DNA of 64,000 bases, from NCBI RefSeq assembly GCF_000153105.1, contig NZ_CH672377.1:1191395-1255394 (forward strand). The letters are read 5' to 3'. Under the pieces are notes generated by a model that searched no databases, was not told where the DNA came from, and saw nothing but the letters and a program-made list of their open reading frames with translations. This document shows, in pieces, positions 1 to 10,024 of the stretch (its first letter is position 1; the number at the start of each line of letters is the position of its first letter). The position numbers and the translations under genes were made by a program. Source of the DNA: Blastopirellula marina DSM 3645 (GTDB lineage: Bacteria; Planctomycetota; Planctomycetia; Pirellulales; Pirellulaceae).

Positions 1-1515
<1,515 letters not shown>

Positions 1516-1925
1516 ACAAATATTCAAAGCTCTTCAGCAAAGAACATCTTTCAAGCTATCGGACTTACTTACTGCCGACGCCTCGCGGCGGCGGCTATAG
1601 ATATCCGATTAATTTAACGATATTCGCTCGAGAATTTCACCTTAAAATTAACCCCCAGCTTGTAGAACCGGGGGTCCGGTTACTTTTGCATTCTCTATAT
1701 TCTCACGCTCACTTCAGCGGCCGCAAACTGAACTCGCTCTCCACCTCCGCTCCCCTTCACTTGCGTGATGAGTCGCTTCCGAAGAAAGCTTGTTTCAATC
1801 GCAAACCACGTCTGCAAGACGTGATGAATGCCATCTACTTCATTTGCCAAATTGTCAAAGAACTCTTTTCCGCCGCAACTTTTCGGAGCAGCGTTCCCCT
1901 GTTGAAGTATTGCCCTCAACGAGAA
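1516..1925 (-). other. 23S rRNA leader region
   Basis: About 400 bases between the deduced promoter (1932-1960) and the 23S 5' end. It holds the boxA-like antitermination site (1847-1865) and a strong small hairpin near 1651-1676 (ACCCCC / GGGGGT arms). AT-rich sequence next to the 23S 5' end is likely the 5' arm of the pre-23S processing stem; the matching 3' arm would be outside the window. No tRNA cloverleaf and no convincing coding sequence was seen here. Confidence 0.6.
1847..1865 (-). promoter_or_regulatory. boxA-like rRNA antitermination site
   Basis: On the minus strand the bases read GAGTTCTTTGACAATTTGG, close to bacterial rRNA boxA (TGYTCTTTRA) and its usual downstream AT-rich context. 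It sits between the promoter and the 23S 5' end, where NusB/NusE would load. This supports independent transcription of this 23S gene. Confidence 0.7.
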
Positions 1926-1931
1926 GAAAGG

Positions 1932-1960
1932 AATTTATGACAAACCGGACCGAGTGTCAA
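1932..1960 (-). promoter_or_regulatory. sigma-70-type promoter of the 23S rRNA gene
   Basis: On the minus strand there is a perfect -35 hexamer TTGACA (1955-1960), a 17-base spacer, and a -10 hexamer TAAATT (1932-1937, 4 of 6 to consensus). It is about 410 bases upstream of the 23S 5' end and points into it, with the boxA between. It is the best housekeeping promoter match in the window. Confidence 0.75.
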
Positions 1961-2214
1961 ACGGGGGCAGCGCCGTTTTCATGAAGAGTTGGAAAAAGAA
2001 TCGACCGCGAAGCGAGCGATACTACCGAATTCCTCGGTGTTTTACGGGGATCGCGGCCAAATGCGGATTGTGAAAGTTTTTAGAATATCGCGCCGTCGGA
2101 TCCACTTTTTCGTGACTTTGGCAAACGCTGCTTCGAGACGTCAGGACGAATTTGGGGGTCGAGATCGAACCTTTTCTGGCGATCTGGAATCCAGGCTGGA
2201 TATGGCCACTCTGG

Positions 2215-2871
2215 CTACTTGGCTGCCGATTCCAGCAGATAGAAGTCGCGAAAACTGGCCGCGAACTCCTTTTTGGTCACGTTTAACGCAAACACGCCGA
2301 CTTGGACCTGCGCCGGCAACGGCATCCGCAGCGATGTATGACGACGCCACTGCGAACCGTCGTCGCTAAGCCAAAGATAGATGCGATCGGCTCGGCGCTC
2401 GAGTCGCAGCCACATCGGCTGCCCATTCCATGCGACGTTGACGTTTTCGGTCAGCTTTCCCTGCTCATACAGTTCGGCGGAAGCAAACACGGCCCTCGCT
2501 TCGCCGACTGCCGAACGAGTCCAGCGGAGAAAGTTGTTCTCGTTTTGCCAGACAACCAACCCAGCAGCGACATAGCTGACTCGGATATTCCCGGTATTCT
2601 CGGCGGGAATCGGGAAGTCGAGGACTTGGGTTTCGATAACAAAATCTCCGCTGACTTCGCGCCAGACACGCGGCGCCGAAGTGTCCTTCAGCACCGGATT
2701 GAGATTGTGGATCCCTGGCGGAACATGAAAATCAAGCTGCCCCTGGCTTTCTTCAACGGGGCAATCTCCATGGGGATCCTCGGTCTCGCCCCAATCGGCG
2801 ACTTCGGCAAGCAGCGGGGTCGCCAACACGGCCCAAACCAAAAGTCCTATCCGCAGCTTGGCAAATTGCAT
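2215..2871 (-). CDS. exported DUF1349/concanavalin-like domain protein
   Basis: 218 residues. The start at 2871 is chosen because AAGGA lies about 8 bases upstream and it begins a clean signal peptide (MQFAKLRIGLLVWAVLATPLLA); an ATG 24 bases further upstream is the alternative. The mature part has the pattern of DUF1349 (concanavalin A-like lectin/glucanase fold): a stretch around residues 75-125 with SGDFVIETQV, then AGLVVWQNENNFLRWTR, and a C-terminal WLSDDGSQWRRHTS followed by VQVGVFAL. Such proteins are extracytoplasmic and often associated with carbohydrate binding; no catalytic role can be claimed. It is divergent from mfd, with overlapping upstream regions. Confidence 0.75.
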   Translation of the reverse strand: MQFAKLRIGLLVWAVLATPLLAEVADWGETEDPHGDCPVEESQGQLDFHVPPGIHNLNPVLKDTSAPRVWREVSGDFVIETQVLDFPIPAENTGNIRVSYVAAGLVVWQNENNFLRWTRSAVGEARAVFASAELYEQGKLTENVNVAWNGQPMWLRLERRADRIYLWLSDDGSQWRRHTSLRMPLPAQVQVGVFALNVTKKEFAASFRDFYLLESAAK

Positions 2872-3016
2872 CCTCGCGATCCTTCTATGGCGCATTCTGG
2901 ATAATCGGTCAGGCCACGATCATGTACGTAGTAGCCCCGCTTCGAGTTCAACAACGCGAAAGTTGGTTCGCACTTGGCGAAGTTGGCCTTTTGGCCGTAG
3001 AATTTCGCTGAATCGT

Positions 3017-6000
3017 ATGGCAACTGGGACCGCGCTAGAGTCGGCGGCCGCGCAACTGCGCAGCTTGCCGCAAGGATTAGCCGAACGAACAGAGTTCCGA
3101 GAACTCGTCACTCAGATCGCTGCAGGGCGCAAAGGGACGATCGAGGGAGTCTGGGGATCAGCCTGCGCGCTGATCACCGCGGCGATCGAGCCGGATATTG
3201 CCGGCCCTCTGTTGGTCGTCTGCCCGAGTTTGGCCGATATCGACGACGTATCCGACGCTTTGCGGACGTTCAGCAGCGCCGAGATCGTGCAATTTCCCGC
3301 TTGGGAATCGGACCGCAGCGAACGTCTGCTGCACGACGAGATCTATGGCCGGCGCCTGCGGGTCTTAAAGCAACTGACGCACGGGCCGCAGCCGGCGATC
3401 ATTGTGACCAGCATCGAAAGCCTGTTGCAGCCGGTCCCCAGCGCGGCGAATGTCGCCGCCAACAGCCGGCGCGTCGCAGTCGGCGACCAACTGGACGTCG
3501 AAGAACTGGCCCAATGGCTGGTGCGACATAAGTTCCACTCGACCAGCGCGGTCGAACTGCCGGGCGAATTCTCGCTTCGCGGCGGCATCCTTGACGTGTT
3601 CGCCCCCGATTGGGAGCAACCGGCCCGGATCGAGTTGTTTGGGGACGAAATCGAATCGATTCGTCAGTTCGAGATCGGCACGCAACGCAGTCTTCACCCA
3701 TTGGAGACAGTTGAGATCACGGTTCTGCGATACGGCAAGGGGCAGACCGGACACTTTTCGGACTACCTACCAACCGCTTCGGCCTGCGTGCTGATCGAGT
3801 TGGAGCGGATGAAGGACTCGGCCGAGCAGTACTTGGATCGGCTGGAGAAGATCGAAGACAAGTTTGGCCTGCACGAGACGCTCCAGAAACTGCAACCGCT
3901 CGGTTCGCTTAGTCTGTCAGGCGTCGCAAGCGGTCATCTCGACGCGAGTTTGACGCTCCACTTTGAGTCGGTCGAGCAATTCAGCGGCGAGATCGAACGG
4001 GTTCGCGGCGAGCTCGAAGCGCTCAGTAACGGGCAGGACGTCTACATCATTTGTCAAACCGAGGCCGAAATCGATCGGCTGAGCGAAGTTTTTGAGGGAG
4101 GCGAACTACAGCGAGCCGGCCGACTCTATTTCGCGTTGGGACGCTTACCGCAAGGCTTTCGTTACCGCGAAGAGAGCGTCGTTTTGGTCAGCGGCGATCA
4201 GCTGTTCCATCGCGTCCGTCGCCAACGGCCGGCGACGCGCAAACTTGGAAAAGTGATCGACAGCTTTCTGGACCTGCGCAAGGGAGACCTGGTCGTGCAC
4301 TTGGCGCACGGCATCGGTCGGTATCGCGGGCTCAAGAAGATTGAGAAGCAGCGGCAGGTCGAAGAGCATCTGGAAATTGAGTTTCACGGCGGGACGAAGG
4401 TCTATGTCCCGGCGTCGAAAGTCGAGTTGGTGCAGAAGTATGTCGGCGGCTCGAAATCGCGACCTCCGCTCGCCAAGATCGGCGGCGTTACCTGGCAGAA
4501 GCAAAAAAAGGCGGTCGAGCAGGCGGTCCACGATCTGGCCGGCGAACTGCTGGAAGTCCAAGCGATGCGGCGCAGTCGCCCCGGCATCGCTTTCTCGGCT
4601 GATACTCTTTGGCAGCGCGAATTTGATCTATCGTTTCCGTATGAAGAGACGACCGATCAGCTGACGGCGATCGGCAATATCAAGTTTGACATGGAGCAGC
4701 CGCGGCCGATGGATCGCCTGCTGTGCGGCGACGTCGGCTTTGGCAAAACGGAAGTCGCCATGCGGGGCGCCTTTAAAGCGGTCGACAACGGGTACCAAGT
4801 CGCGATCCTGGTGCCGACGACCATTCTGGCCGAACAACACTACAAAAGTCTCCGCGAACGGATGGCCGAATTCCCCTTCACCATCGCCCGACTCAGTCGA
4901 TTCGCCTCGGCGAAGGAACAGCGAGATGTGGTGAAAGGACTGAAAGACGGCACGATCGATATCGTCGTCGGCACGCATCGCTTGGCGTCCAAAGATGTCA
5001 GCTTCCAAAATCTGGGGCTGGTCGTGATCGACGAAGAACAGCGCTTCGGCGTTGAGATCAAAGAGCGGCTGAAACAACTGCGCACCACCGTCGACGTGCT
5101 GACGATGACGGCGACGCCGATTCCTCGCACGCTGCATATGTCGCTGGTGGGAGTCCGCGATATCTCGAATTTGGAAACGCCGCCGCTGGATCGCGTCGCC
5201 GTCGAAACAAAAGTATCGCGTTGGGGCGACGAACTGATTCGACACGCGGTGCTTCGCGAACTTTCGCGCGGCGGCCAGATCTTTTTCGTCCACAATCGCG
5301 TGCAAGACATCGAGCTAATCGCCGCGAAATTGCAGCGCATTGTGCCGGAAGCGAAAATCGGCATCGGACATGGCCAAATGGGGGAAGGCGCGCTCGAAAA
5401 GGTGATGACTGATTTCATCGCCGGAAAATTTGACCTGCTATTGGCGACGACCATCGTCGAAAGCGGACTCGATATTCCCAACGCGAACACCATCTTCATC
5501 GACGAGGCGAATCGCTACGGCCTGTCCGAGCTGCATCAACTGCGCGGTCGCGTCGGTCGCTACAAGCATCGCGCCTATTGCTACATGCTGCTGCAACCAG
5601 GCCGGCATCTCAGCCCGGTGGCGGCCAAGCGCTTGCATGCGATCGAGGAGTTCAGCCACATGGGCGCCGGGTTCGCCATCTCGATGCGCGACTTGGAAAT
5701 CCGGGGCGCCGGTAATATCCTCGGCACGCAACAAAGCGGCCATATTGCGACGGTCGGCTACGAGCTGTATTGCCAACTGTTGGAAACGGCCGTGCGGCGG
5801 ATGAAGCGAATGCCGTCGAAAATGACGATCGATGTCGACGTCGACCTGCCGGGCGAAACCTATCTGCCGGATGACTATGTCAACGATATGCGGCAAAAGA
5901 TTGATCTCTATCGCCGCATGACGCGCGTTGCTAGCGACGAGGACCTGACCAATCTGAAGGAAGAGATGCAGGATCGATTTGGTCCTTTCCCTGATCCCGT

Positions 6001-6250
6001 CGAGCGCATGCTGCGAATGACCGAGATCAAGCTCGACGCCGCGTTTTGGCAGATCAACGCGATCTTTCTCGAAGAAGAGTATCTGGTTTTGCAATATTCG
6101 GACCGCGGGCGCGTCGAACAGCTAGCTCGCCTGCGCGGGCGTGATTTCCGGATCGTTGATGACAAAAGCGTTTACGTTCCGTTGAAGTCGAATGAGCAGG
6201 ACGCCGACGCTATCATCAACAAAACGAAATCTATCTTGCGGCCAAGTTAA
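3017..6250 (+). CDS. mfd: transcription-repair coupling factor Mfd
   Basis: 1077 residues (E. coli Mfd is 1148). Mfd is a DNA translocase that removes stalled RNA polymerase and recruits UvrA to lesions. The order of regions is as expected: N-terminal UvrB-homology module, a CarD-like RNAP-interaction domain around residues 415-480 (DLVVHLAHGIGRYRGL), RecG-like translocase motor with Walker A GDVGFGKT at about 571-578, DEEQRFG at about 672, TATPIPRTLHMS, GRVGRYKHRAYCYML, then the TRG region and a C-terminal D7 domain. The frame stays open upstream to 2858, but that part does not resemble Mfd, and ATG 3017 begins the family-like sequence. A plausible promoter just upstream has -10 TAGAAT near 2997-3002. 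Confidence 0.97.
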   Translation: MATGTALESAAAQLRSLPQGLAERTEFRELVTQIAAGRKGTIEGVWGSACALITAAIEPDIAGPLLVVCPSLADIDDVSDALRTFSSAEIVQFPAWESDRSERLLHDEIYGRRLRVLKQLTHGPQPAIIVTSIESLLQPVPSAANVAANSRRVAVGDQLDVEELAQWLVRHKFHSTSAVELPGEFSLRGGILDVFAPDWEQPARIELFGDEIESIRQFEIGTQRSLHPLETVEITVLRYGKGQTGHFSDYLPTASACVLIELERMKDSAEQYLDRLEKIEDKFGLHETLQKLQPLGSLSLSGVASGHLDASLTLHFESVEQFSGEIERVRGELEALSNGQDVYIICQTEAEIDRLSEVFEGGELQRAGRLYFALGRLPQGFRYREESVVLVSGDQLFHRVRRQRPATRKLGKVIDSFLDLRKGDLVVHLAHGIGRYRGLKKIEKQRQVEEHLEIEFHGGTKVYVPASKVELVQKYVGGSKSRPPLAKIGGVTWQKQKKAVEQAVHDLAGELLEVQAMRRSRPGIAFSADTLWQREFDLSFPYEETTDQLTAIGNIKFDMEQPRPMDRLLCGDVGFGKTEVAMRGAFKAVDNGYQVAILVPTTILAEQHYKSLRERMAEFPFTIARLSRFASAKEQRDVVKGLKDGTIDIVVGTHRLASKDVSFQNLGLVVIDEEQRFGVEIKERLKQLRTTVDVLTMTATPIPRTLHMSLVGVRDISNLETPPLDRVAVETKVSRWGDELIRHAVLRELSRGGQIFFVHNRVQDIELIAAKLQRIVPEAKIGIGHGQMGEGALEKVMTDFIAGKFDLLLATTIVESGLDIPNANTIFIDEANRYGLSELHQLRGRVGRYKHRAYCYMLLQPGRHLSPVAAKRLHAIEEFSHMGAGFAISMRDLEIRGAGNILGTQQSGHIATVGYELYCQLLETAVRRMKRMPSKMTIDVDVDLPGETYLPDDYVNDMRQKIDLYRRMTRVASDEDLTNLKEEMQDRFGPFPDPVERMLRMTEIKLDAAFWQINAIFLEEEYLVLQYSDRGRVEQLARLRGRDFRIVDDKSVYVPLKSNEQDADAIINKTKSILRPS

Positions 6251-6271
6251 TCTCTTTCTATTATCGCGCCC

Positions 6272-6294
6272 CCTCAATAGATTCGCTATTGAGG
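6272..6294 (+). other. perfect 9-bp hairpin between mfd and the parvulin gene
   Basis: CCTCAATAG and CTATTGAGG flank a 5-base loop, 22 bases after the mfd stop. No U-tract follows, so it is not a canonical intrinsic terminator. It could attenuate transcription or protect the mRNA 3' end. Confidence 0.4.
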
Positions 6295-6346
6295 TTCGCC
6301 AGCCAAAACTCGCTCGGGCCAGATAGCCGCCTGCACGGAGGGTTCC

Positions 6347-8023
6347 TTGATCCGCCGCAGTTCGATCTACATTTTCCTCACGGCGTTCGCATTGTCGACG
6401 TTCGGCTCCTTGCCTTGGTGCGCCGAGCCTGCGCAACTTTATGCACAGGGGAGTACGTTTCGTTCTTGGTTGCCTTGGGGGGGCAAAAGCACGAGTGATG
6501 ATGCGCCGGTCGATCCGTTTAAAAACCGCGGAGGATCCGCGACGCCCGATTATCGCGTCGCTGCTGCGCCCAGCGCCACTGCTCCGGCGGCGACGCCCAC
6601 GACGGCGCCGCTTCCCTATCCGAGCAATCCCTATGGCGCCACCGGCTACACGCCGCCCAGTCGCAGCGCCGTAACGACGCAAATCGGCGATCAGCCGAGT
6701 GGATCTGCCGGCGCCCATGAGGCGTATTCCGGCAACTACACCAACGCGACAACTCAGCCCTGGCGAGAATATCCACAAGGAGCAGCGGCGTGGTCCAACC
6801 AATCGCCGCCCGGCGCAACCAACTCGCCGCAAAACGCCTATCCGCCCCGACAAGTTGCGCCACAGCCGGCGGCGCGACCAAGTCCGTATCGGCAGAGCCA
6901 ATATGGACAAAGCCAATACGCGCCGCCTGTTACGAGTCAATATCCGCCAGCACAAACGCCGACTGTCAATGCGCCGCCGGTGACCGAGCCTGCGCGAGCG
7001 GGCGTCAATAATGACAAGCTCTTCGTCCCGGCGCGCATCATTGCGTTGGTTGGCGGTCAGCCGATTTTGGCGGGAGATATTCTCGGCCCGGTGAATCAGG
7101 CGCTGGAAACCAGAATCGCCGAACTGTCGCCGGAACAGCGCGAACAGGTTACGGAAGAGGTCCTCGAGGAGCAGCGTCAGATGGCTTTGCGTGAGCTGCT
7201 GCCGGGCCTGATCGACACCAAAATGATCTATCTCGATTTCATTCGGACGATTCCGCCTGACAAGCTGTCCGAGATGCAAGGGCACCTCGATTCCCAGTAC
7301 GCCGAATACCAGATGCAAAGCGACTTGGACCAGTATGAAGTCCATACGCCGGCCGAGCTCGATATCGTGCTACGTCGTGAAGGCTCTTCTTTGGAAAAGA
7401 AGAAGCGACTGTTTCTCGAACAGATTGTTGCGAGCCAACAATTAAAGACCCACGTCAAACCCAACACGGAAGTAAGCCACCAGCAAATGCTGGACTACTA
7501 CCACGATCACGCGGCCGACTACGCAAGCCCGGCTCGCGCGAAATGGGAACAATTGATGGTCCGGTTTGATAAGTTTTCGAGTAAAGCGGAAGCCGAGCAA
7601 GCGATCGCCGAAATGGGAAATCAGGTCCTCCGCGGCGCTCCGCTGGACGCCGTCGCCAAGAAGGAATCGCAATGCTTTCGTGCTTCGGAAGGGGGGCTCT
7701 ACGATTGGACGACCCGCAACAGCCTGAAAAACGAGACGATCGACGCGGCGATCTTTTCGCTCCCGACCAACCGACTGAGCCAGATTATCGAATCGCCGGA
7801 AGGGTATCACATTGTTCGGGTCTTGGAGCGCGATGAGGCCTCGATCAAGCCGTTTCGGGACGCGCAACTAGAAATTAAAGAAAAGATTCGCCGTGAACGC
7901 GCTAACCAGGCGCAGCGCGACTATGTCGCCGACGTCCGCAAACGGACCCAAATTTGGACGATCTTTGACGAAGAGAAGGGGGCCCAAACGGCCTCATCCG
8001 ATTCTTCGGAACAACGCCGTTAG
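6347..8023 (+). CDS. SurA-like peptidylprolyl isomerase (parvulin), exported
   Basis: 558 residues. Translation probably starts at TTG 6347 because GGAGGG lies 4 bases upstream and an N-terminal signal segment follows (IYIFLTAFALSTFGSLPWC). Residues about 35-210 are a low-complexity linker rich in Pro, Ala, Gln, Tyr and Ser. Then comes a SurA-type N-terminal helical domain (about 225-390) and one parvulin rotamase domain (about 395-500, with GGLYDWTTRNSLKNETIDAA and SPEGYHIVRVLERD). SurA-type proteins assist folding of exported or outer-membrane proteins. Only one PPIase domain is visible, and the long disordered linker is unlike E. coli SurA. It lies 96 bases after mfd. Confidence 0.85.
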   Translation: MIRRSSIYIFLTAFALSTFGSLPWCAEPAQLYAQGSTFRSWLPWGGKSTSDDAPVDPFKNRGGSATPDYRVAAAPSATAPAATPTTAPLPYPSNPYGATGYTPPSRSAVTTQIGDQPSGSAGAHEAYSGNYTNATTQPWREYPQGAAAWSNQSPPGATNSPQNAYPPRQVAPQPAARPSPYRQSQYGQSQYAPPVTSQYPPAQTPTVNAPPVTEPARAGVNNDKLFVPARIIALVGGQPILAGDILGPVNQALETRIAELSPEQREQVTEEVLEEQRQMALRELLPGLIDTKMIYLDFIRTIPPDKLSEMQGHLDSQYAEYQMQSDLDQYEVHTPAELDIVLRREGSSLEKKKRLFLEQIVASQQLKTHVKPNTEVSHQQMLDYYHDHAADYASPARAKWEQLMVRFDKFSSKAEAEQAIAEMGNQVLRGAPLDAVAKKESQCFRASEGGLYDWTTRNSLKNETIDAAIFSLPTNRLSQIIESPEGYHIVRVLERDEASIKPFRDAQLEIKEKIRRERANQAQRDYVADVRKRTQIWTIFDEEKGAQTASSDSSEQRR

Positions 8024-8256
8024 TCTGCCAGCATAAGCACGGCTAATATCGCCAACTGCGGGCAGCCCTCCTCGTCTCGATTCAGGCAGGGCTGTAGAAT
8101 TGGCGGTTGTGCAGATATCTGCGGCGGCGAATTCCGCCTTCGGCTATTTTGCCGGCCGCATGCATCGGGTAGAGTATCTCTCACCTATGCTTTCACATCC
8201 ATGCGACGCCAATTTGGGCGCCGCACGTCGCAATTGATGACGAAGAGGAGCCGTCG

Positions 8257-9546
8257 ATGACTGAGGTCGCCCATCTACGTGTTCGCGATACCGAGATCGA
8301 ATTACCGATCGTCGAGGGAACGGAGCAAGAGACTGCCGTCGACATCAGCAAGTTACGTGCTGAGACCGGCTTTATTACGCTGGACGACGGTTACGTAAAC
8401 ACAGGTTCGACCACGAGCAAGATTACGTATCTCGACGGCGAGGCCGGCATTCTGCGCTATCGCGGCTACCCGATCGAGCAACTTGCCGAAAACTGCGACT
8501 TTGTCGAAGTCATGTATCTGCTGATCTACGGCGAACTGCCGACGGAAGCGCAGATCATGGACTTCCGCAAGTCGATTCGCCGTCACACGATGTTGCACGA
8601 GGACATGCGGTCGTTCTACGACGGCTTTCCGCGCGACGCTCATCCGATGGCGATTCTCAGCTCGGTGGTCAGCGGTTTGTCGACCTTCTATCAAGATTCG
8701 CTTGACCCGCACGATCCGCGGCAAGTCGAAGTGTCGATCCATCGCTTGTTGGCGAAACTGCCGACGATCGCCGCCTATAGCTTTAAAAAGTCGGTCGGTC
8801 AGCCGTTTATCTATCCGCAAAACGACCTATCGTACTGCGAGAACTTCCTGCAGATGATGTTTGCTGTCCCCAGCGAACCGTTTCACGTCGATCCGGACTT
8901 CGTCAGCGCACTCAATCTTCTGCTGATCGTCCATGCCGATCACGAACAGAACTGCAGCACGTCGACGGTCCGCATGGTCGGCTCGGCCGACGCGAATCTG
9001 TTTGCGTCGATCTCGGCAGGCATCAGCGCTTTGTGGGGCCCACTGCATGGCGGCGCCAACGAGGCGGTCGTTTCGATGCTGGAAAAAATCATCGCCGACG
9101 ACATGAACGTCGAAAAATACGTCAAGCTGGCGAAGGACAAAACTAGCAAGTTCCGCCTGATGGGCTTTGGCCACCGCGTGTACAAGAACTTTGACCCGCG
9201 AGCCACGATTATCAAAAAAGCGTGCGATACGCTGCTGGCCAAGCTGGCGATTAAAGATCCAATCTTTGAAGTCGCCCAGCGACTTGAAACAGCCGCCCTG
9301 AATGACGAGTACTTTATTGAGCGGAAGTTGTATCCCAACGTCGACTTCTACTCAGGCGTCATTTATCGTGCGATCGGCATACCGGTGCAGATGTTCACCG
9401 TGCTATTTGCGATCGGACGTCTGCCGGGCTGGATCGCCCACTGGAAAGAAATGCAAGGCTCCCCCTCGAAACGCATCTGCCGGCCGCGTCAGGTTTATAC
9501 CGGTCCGACCGAGCGTGAATTCGTTTCGCTCGAAAAACGAGGCTAA
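8257..9546 (+). CDS. gltA: citrate synthase (type II, hexameric-type)
   Basis: 429 residues, matching GltA length. It condenses oxaloacetate and acetyl-CoA to citrate, the first step of the TCA cycle. Visible signatures are the N-terminal FITLDDGYVNTGSTTSKITY, the substrate-binding WGPLHGGANEAVV (catalytic His), GFGHRVYKNFDPR (second His) and NVDFYSGVIYRAIGIP (catalytic Asp). The start is supported by a GAGGAG Shine-Dalgarno 6-7 bases upstream. The gene is monocistronic: a 233-base gap separates it from the parvulin gene and a strong terminator follows. Confidence 0.98.
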   Translation: MTEVAHLRVRDTEIELPIVEGTEQETAVDISKLRAETGFITLDDGYVNTGSTTSKITYLDGEAGILRYRGYPIEQLAENCDFVEVMYLLIYGELPTEAQIMDFRKSIRRHTMLHEDMRSFYDGFPRDAHPMAILSSVVSGLSTFYQDSLDPHDPRQVEVSIHRLLAKLPTIAAYSFKKSVGQPFIYPQNDLSYCENFLQMMFAVPSEPFHVDPDFVSALNLLLIVHADHEQNCSTSTVRMVGSADANLFASISAGISALWGPLHGGANEAVVSMLEKIIADDMNVEKYVKLAKDKTSKFRLMGFGHRVYKNFDPRATIIKKACDTLLAKLAIKDPIFEVAQRLETAALNDEYFIERKLYPNVDFYSGVIYRAIGIPVQMFTVLFAIGRLPGWIAHWKEMQGSPSKRICRPRQVYTGPTEREFVSLEKRG

Positions 9547-9577
9547 GCCGAAACGCTCGTTACAATCTCAAGTTCCC

Positions 9578-9608
9578 ACGCCAAGCGTTTTGTCGCTTGG
9601 CGTTTTTT
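9578..9608 (+). terminator. intrinsic terminator of gltA
   Basis: A 10-bp perfect stem (ACGCCAAGCG / CGCTTGGCGT, 9578-9587 and 9594-9603) with loop TTTTGT is followed by a T tract to 9608, 31 bases after the gltA stop. Confidence 0.93.
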
Positions 9609-9641
9609 ATGAGCGATCACGTTTTAGAAATTTGTTAGCCG

Positions 9642-9836
9642 TTACTCTTCGCCGCCGACAACGGCGCCGCCGACCATAATCACGACGCCTAATGCGATCG
9701 CGCCCAAACGAATGCCGATGCCCGGCAAGGGGCCCCACATGTCGACCCAACTCAGCAAGATGAACTCCATGCCGACCATGTTCAACAGGAATGAACCGGC
9801 GCCCAACATCACCAACGTTCCTCCCAATCCACCCAT
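9642..9836 (-). CDS. small two-helix membrane protein, unknown function
   Basis: 64 residues. The start at 9836 is chosen because GGGAG lies 8 bases upstream; the frame is open further upstream but that part has no coding look. Two hydrophobic segments cover residues about 3-25 (GGTLVMLGAGSFLLNMVG) and 42-60 (LGAIALGVVIMVGGAVVGG), joined by an aromatic WVDMWGPLPG turn, with an acidic C-terminus. It is convergent with gltA and 188 bases downstream of the Gfo/Idh gene, from which a terminator separates it. Function unknown; the sequence looks like a small integral inner-membrane protein. Confidence 0.72.
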   Translation of the reverse strand: MGGLGGTLVMLGAGSFLLNMVGMEFILLSWVDMWGPLPGIGIRLGAIALGVVIMVGGAVVGGEE

Positions 9837-9960
9837 CGTTCTGTCTCCCGTATAAGAATGCAAAAGAGTTGAAAAAGCTGTGACGAGTAACAAATTGACG
9901 GCACACCTCAGAGGGGGTCGCCGCACCGCTAAGTTACCCGTTCGGCAACTCTCAAGCAAA

Positions 9961-9999
9961 CAAAAAATGGCTGCCTCGAATTGCTCCGCGGCAGCCATT
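9961..9999 (-). terminator. intrinsic terminator of the Gfo/Idh gene
   Basis: On the minus strand a perfect 10-bp stem AATGGCTGCC / GGCAGCCATT (9990-9999 and 9966-9975) with a 14-base loop is followed by TTTTTTG. It lies 26 bases past the stop of the minus-strand oxidoreductase. Confidence 0.9.
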
Positions 10000-10024
10000 C
10001 AGATCATCGGCAGTTACTGATCGG

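Noticed and set aside
2858-3016. N-terminal extension of Mfd upstream of ATG 3017
   Set aside because: 53 extra residues with no Mfd similarity, overlapping the divergent gene's start.
6122-7345. 407-residue minus-strand frame across mfd and the parvulin gene
   Set aside because: Low-complexity Arg-rich translation with no family resemblance; it overlaps two well-supported genes.
8060-8092. CAGCCCT / AGGGCTG inverted repeat before gltA
   Set aside because: The loop is about 20 bases and no T run follows, so it is not a terminator; nothing else supports a function.
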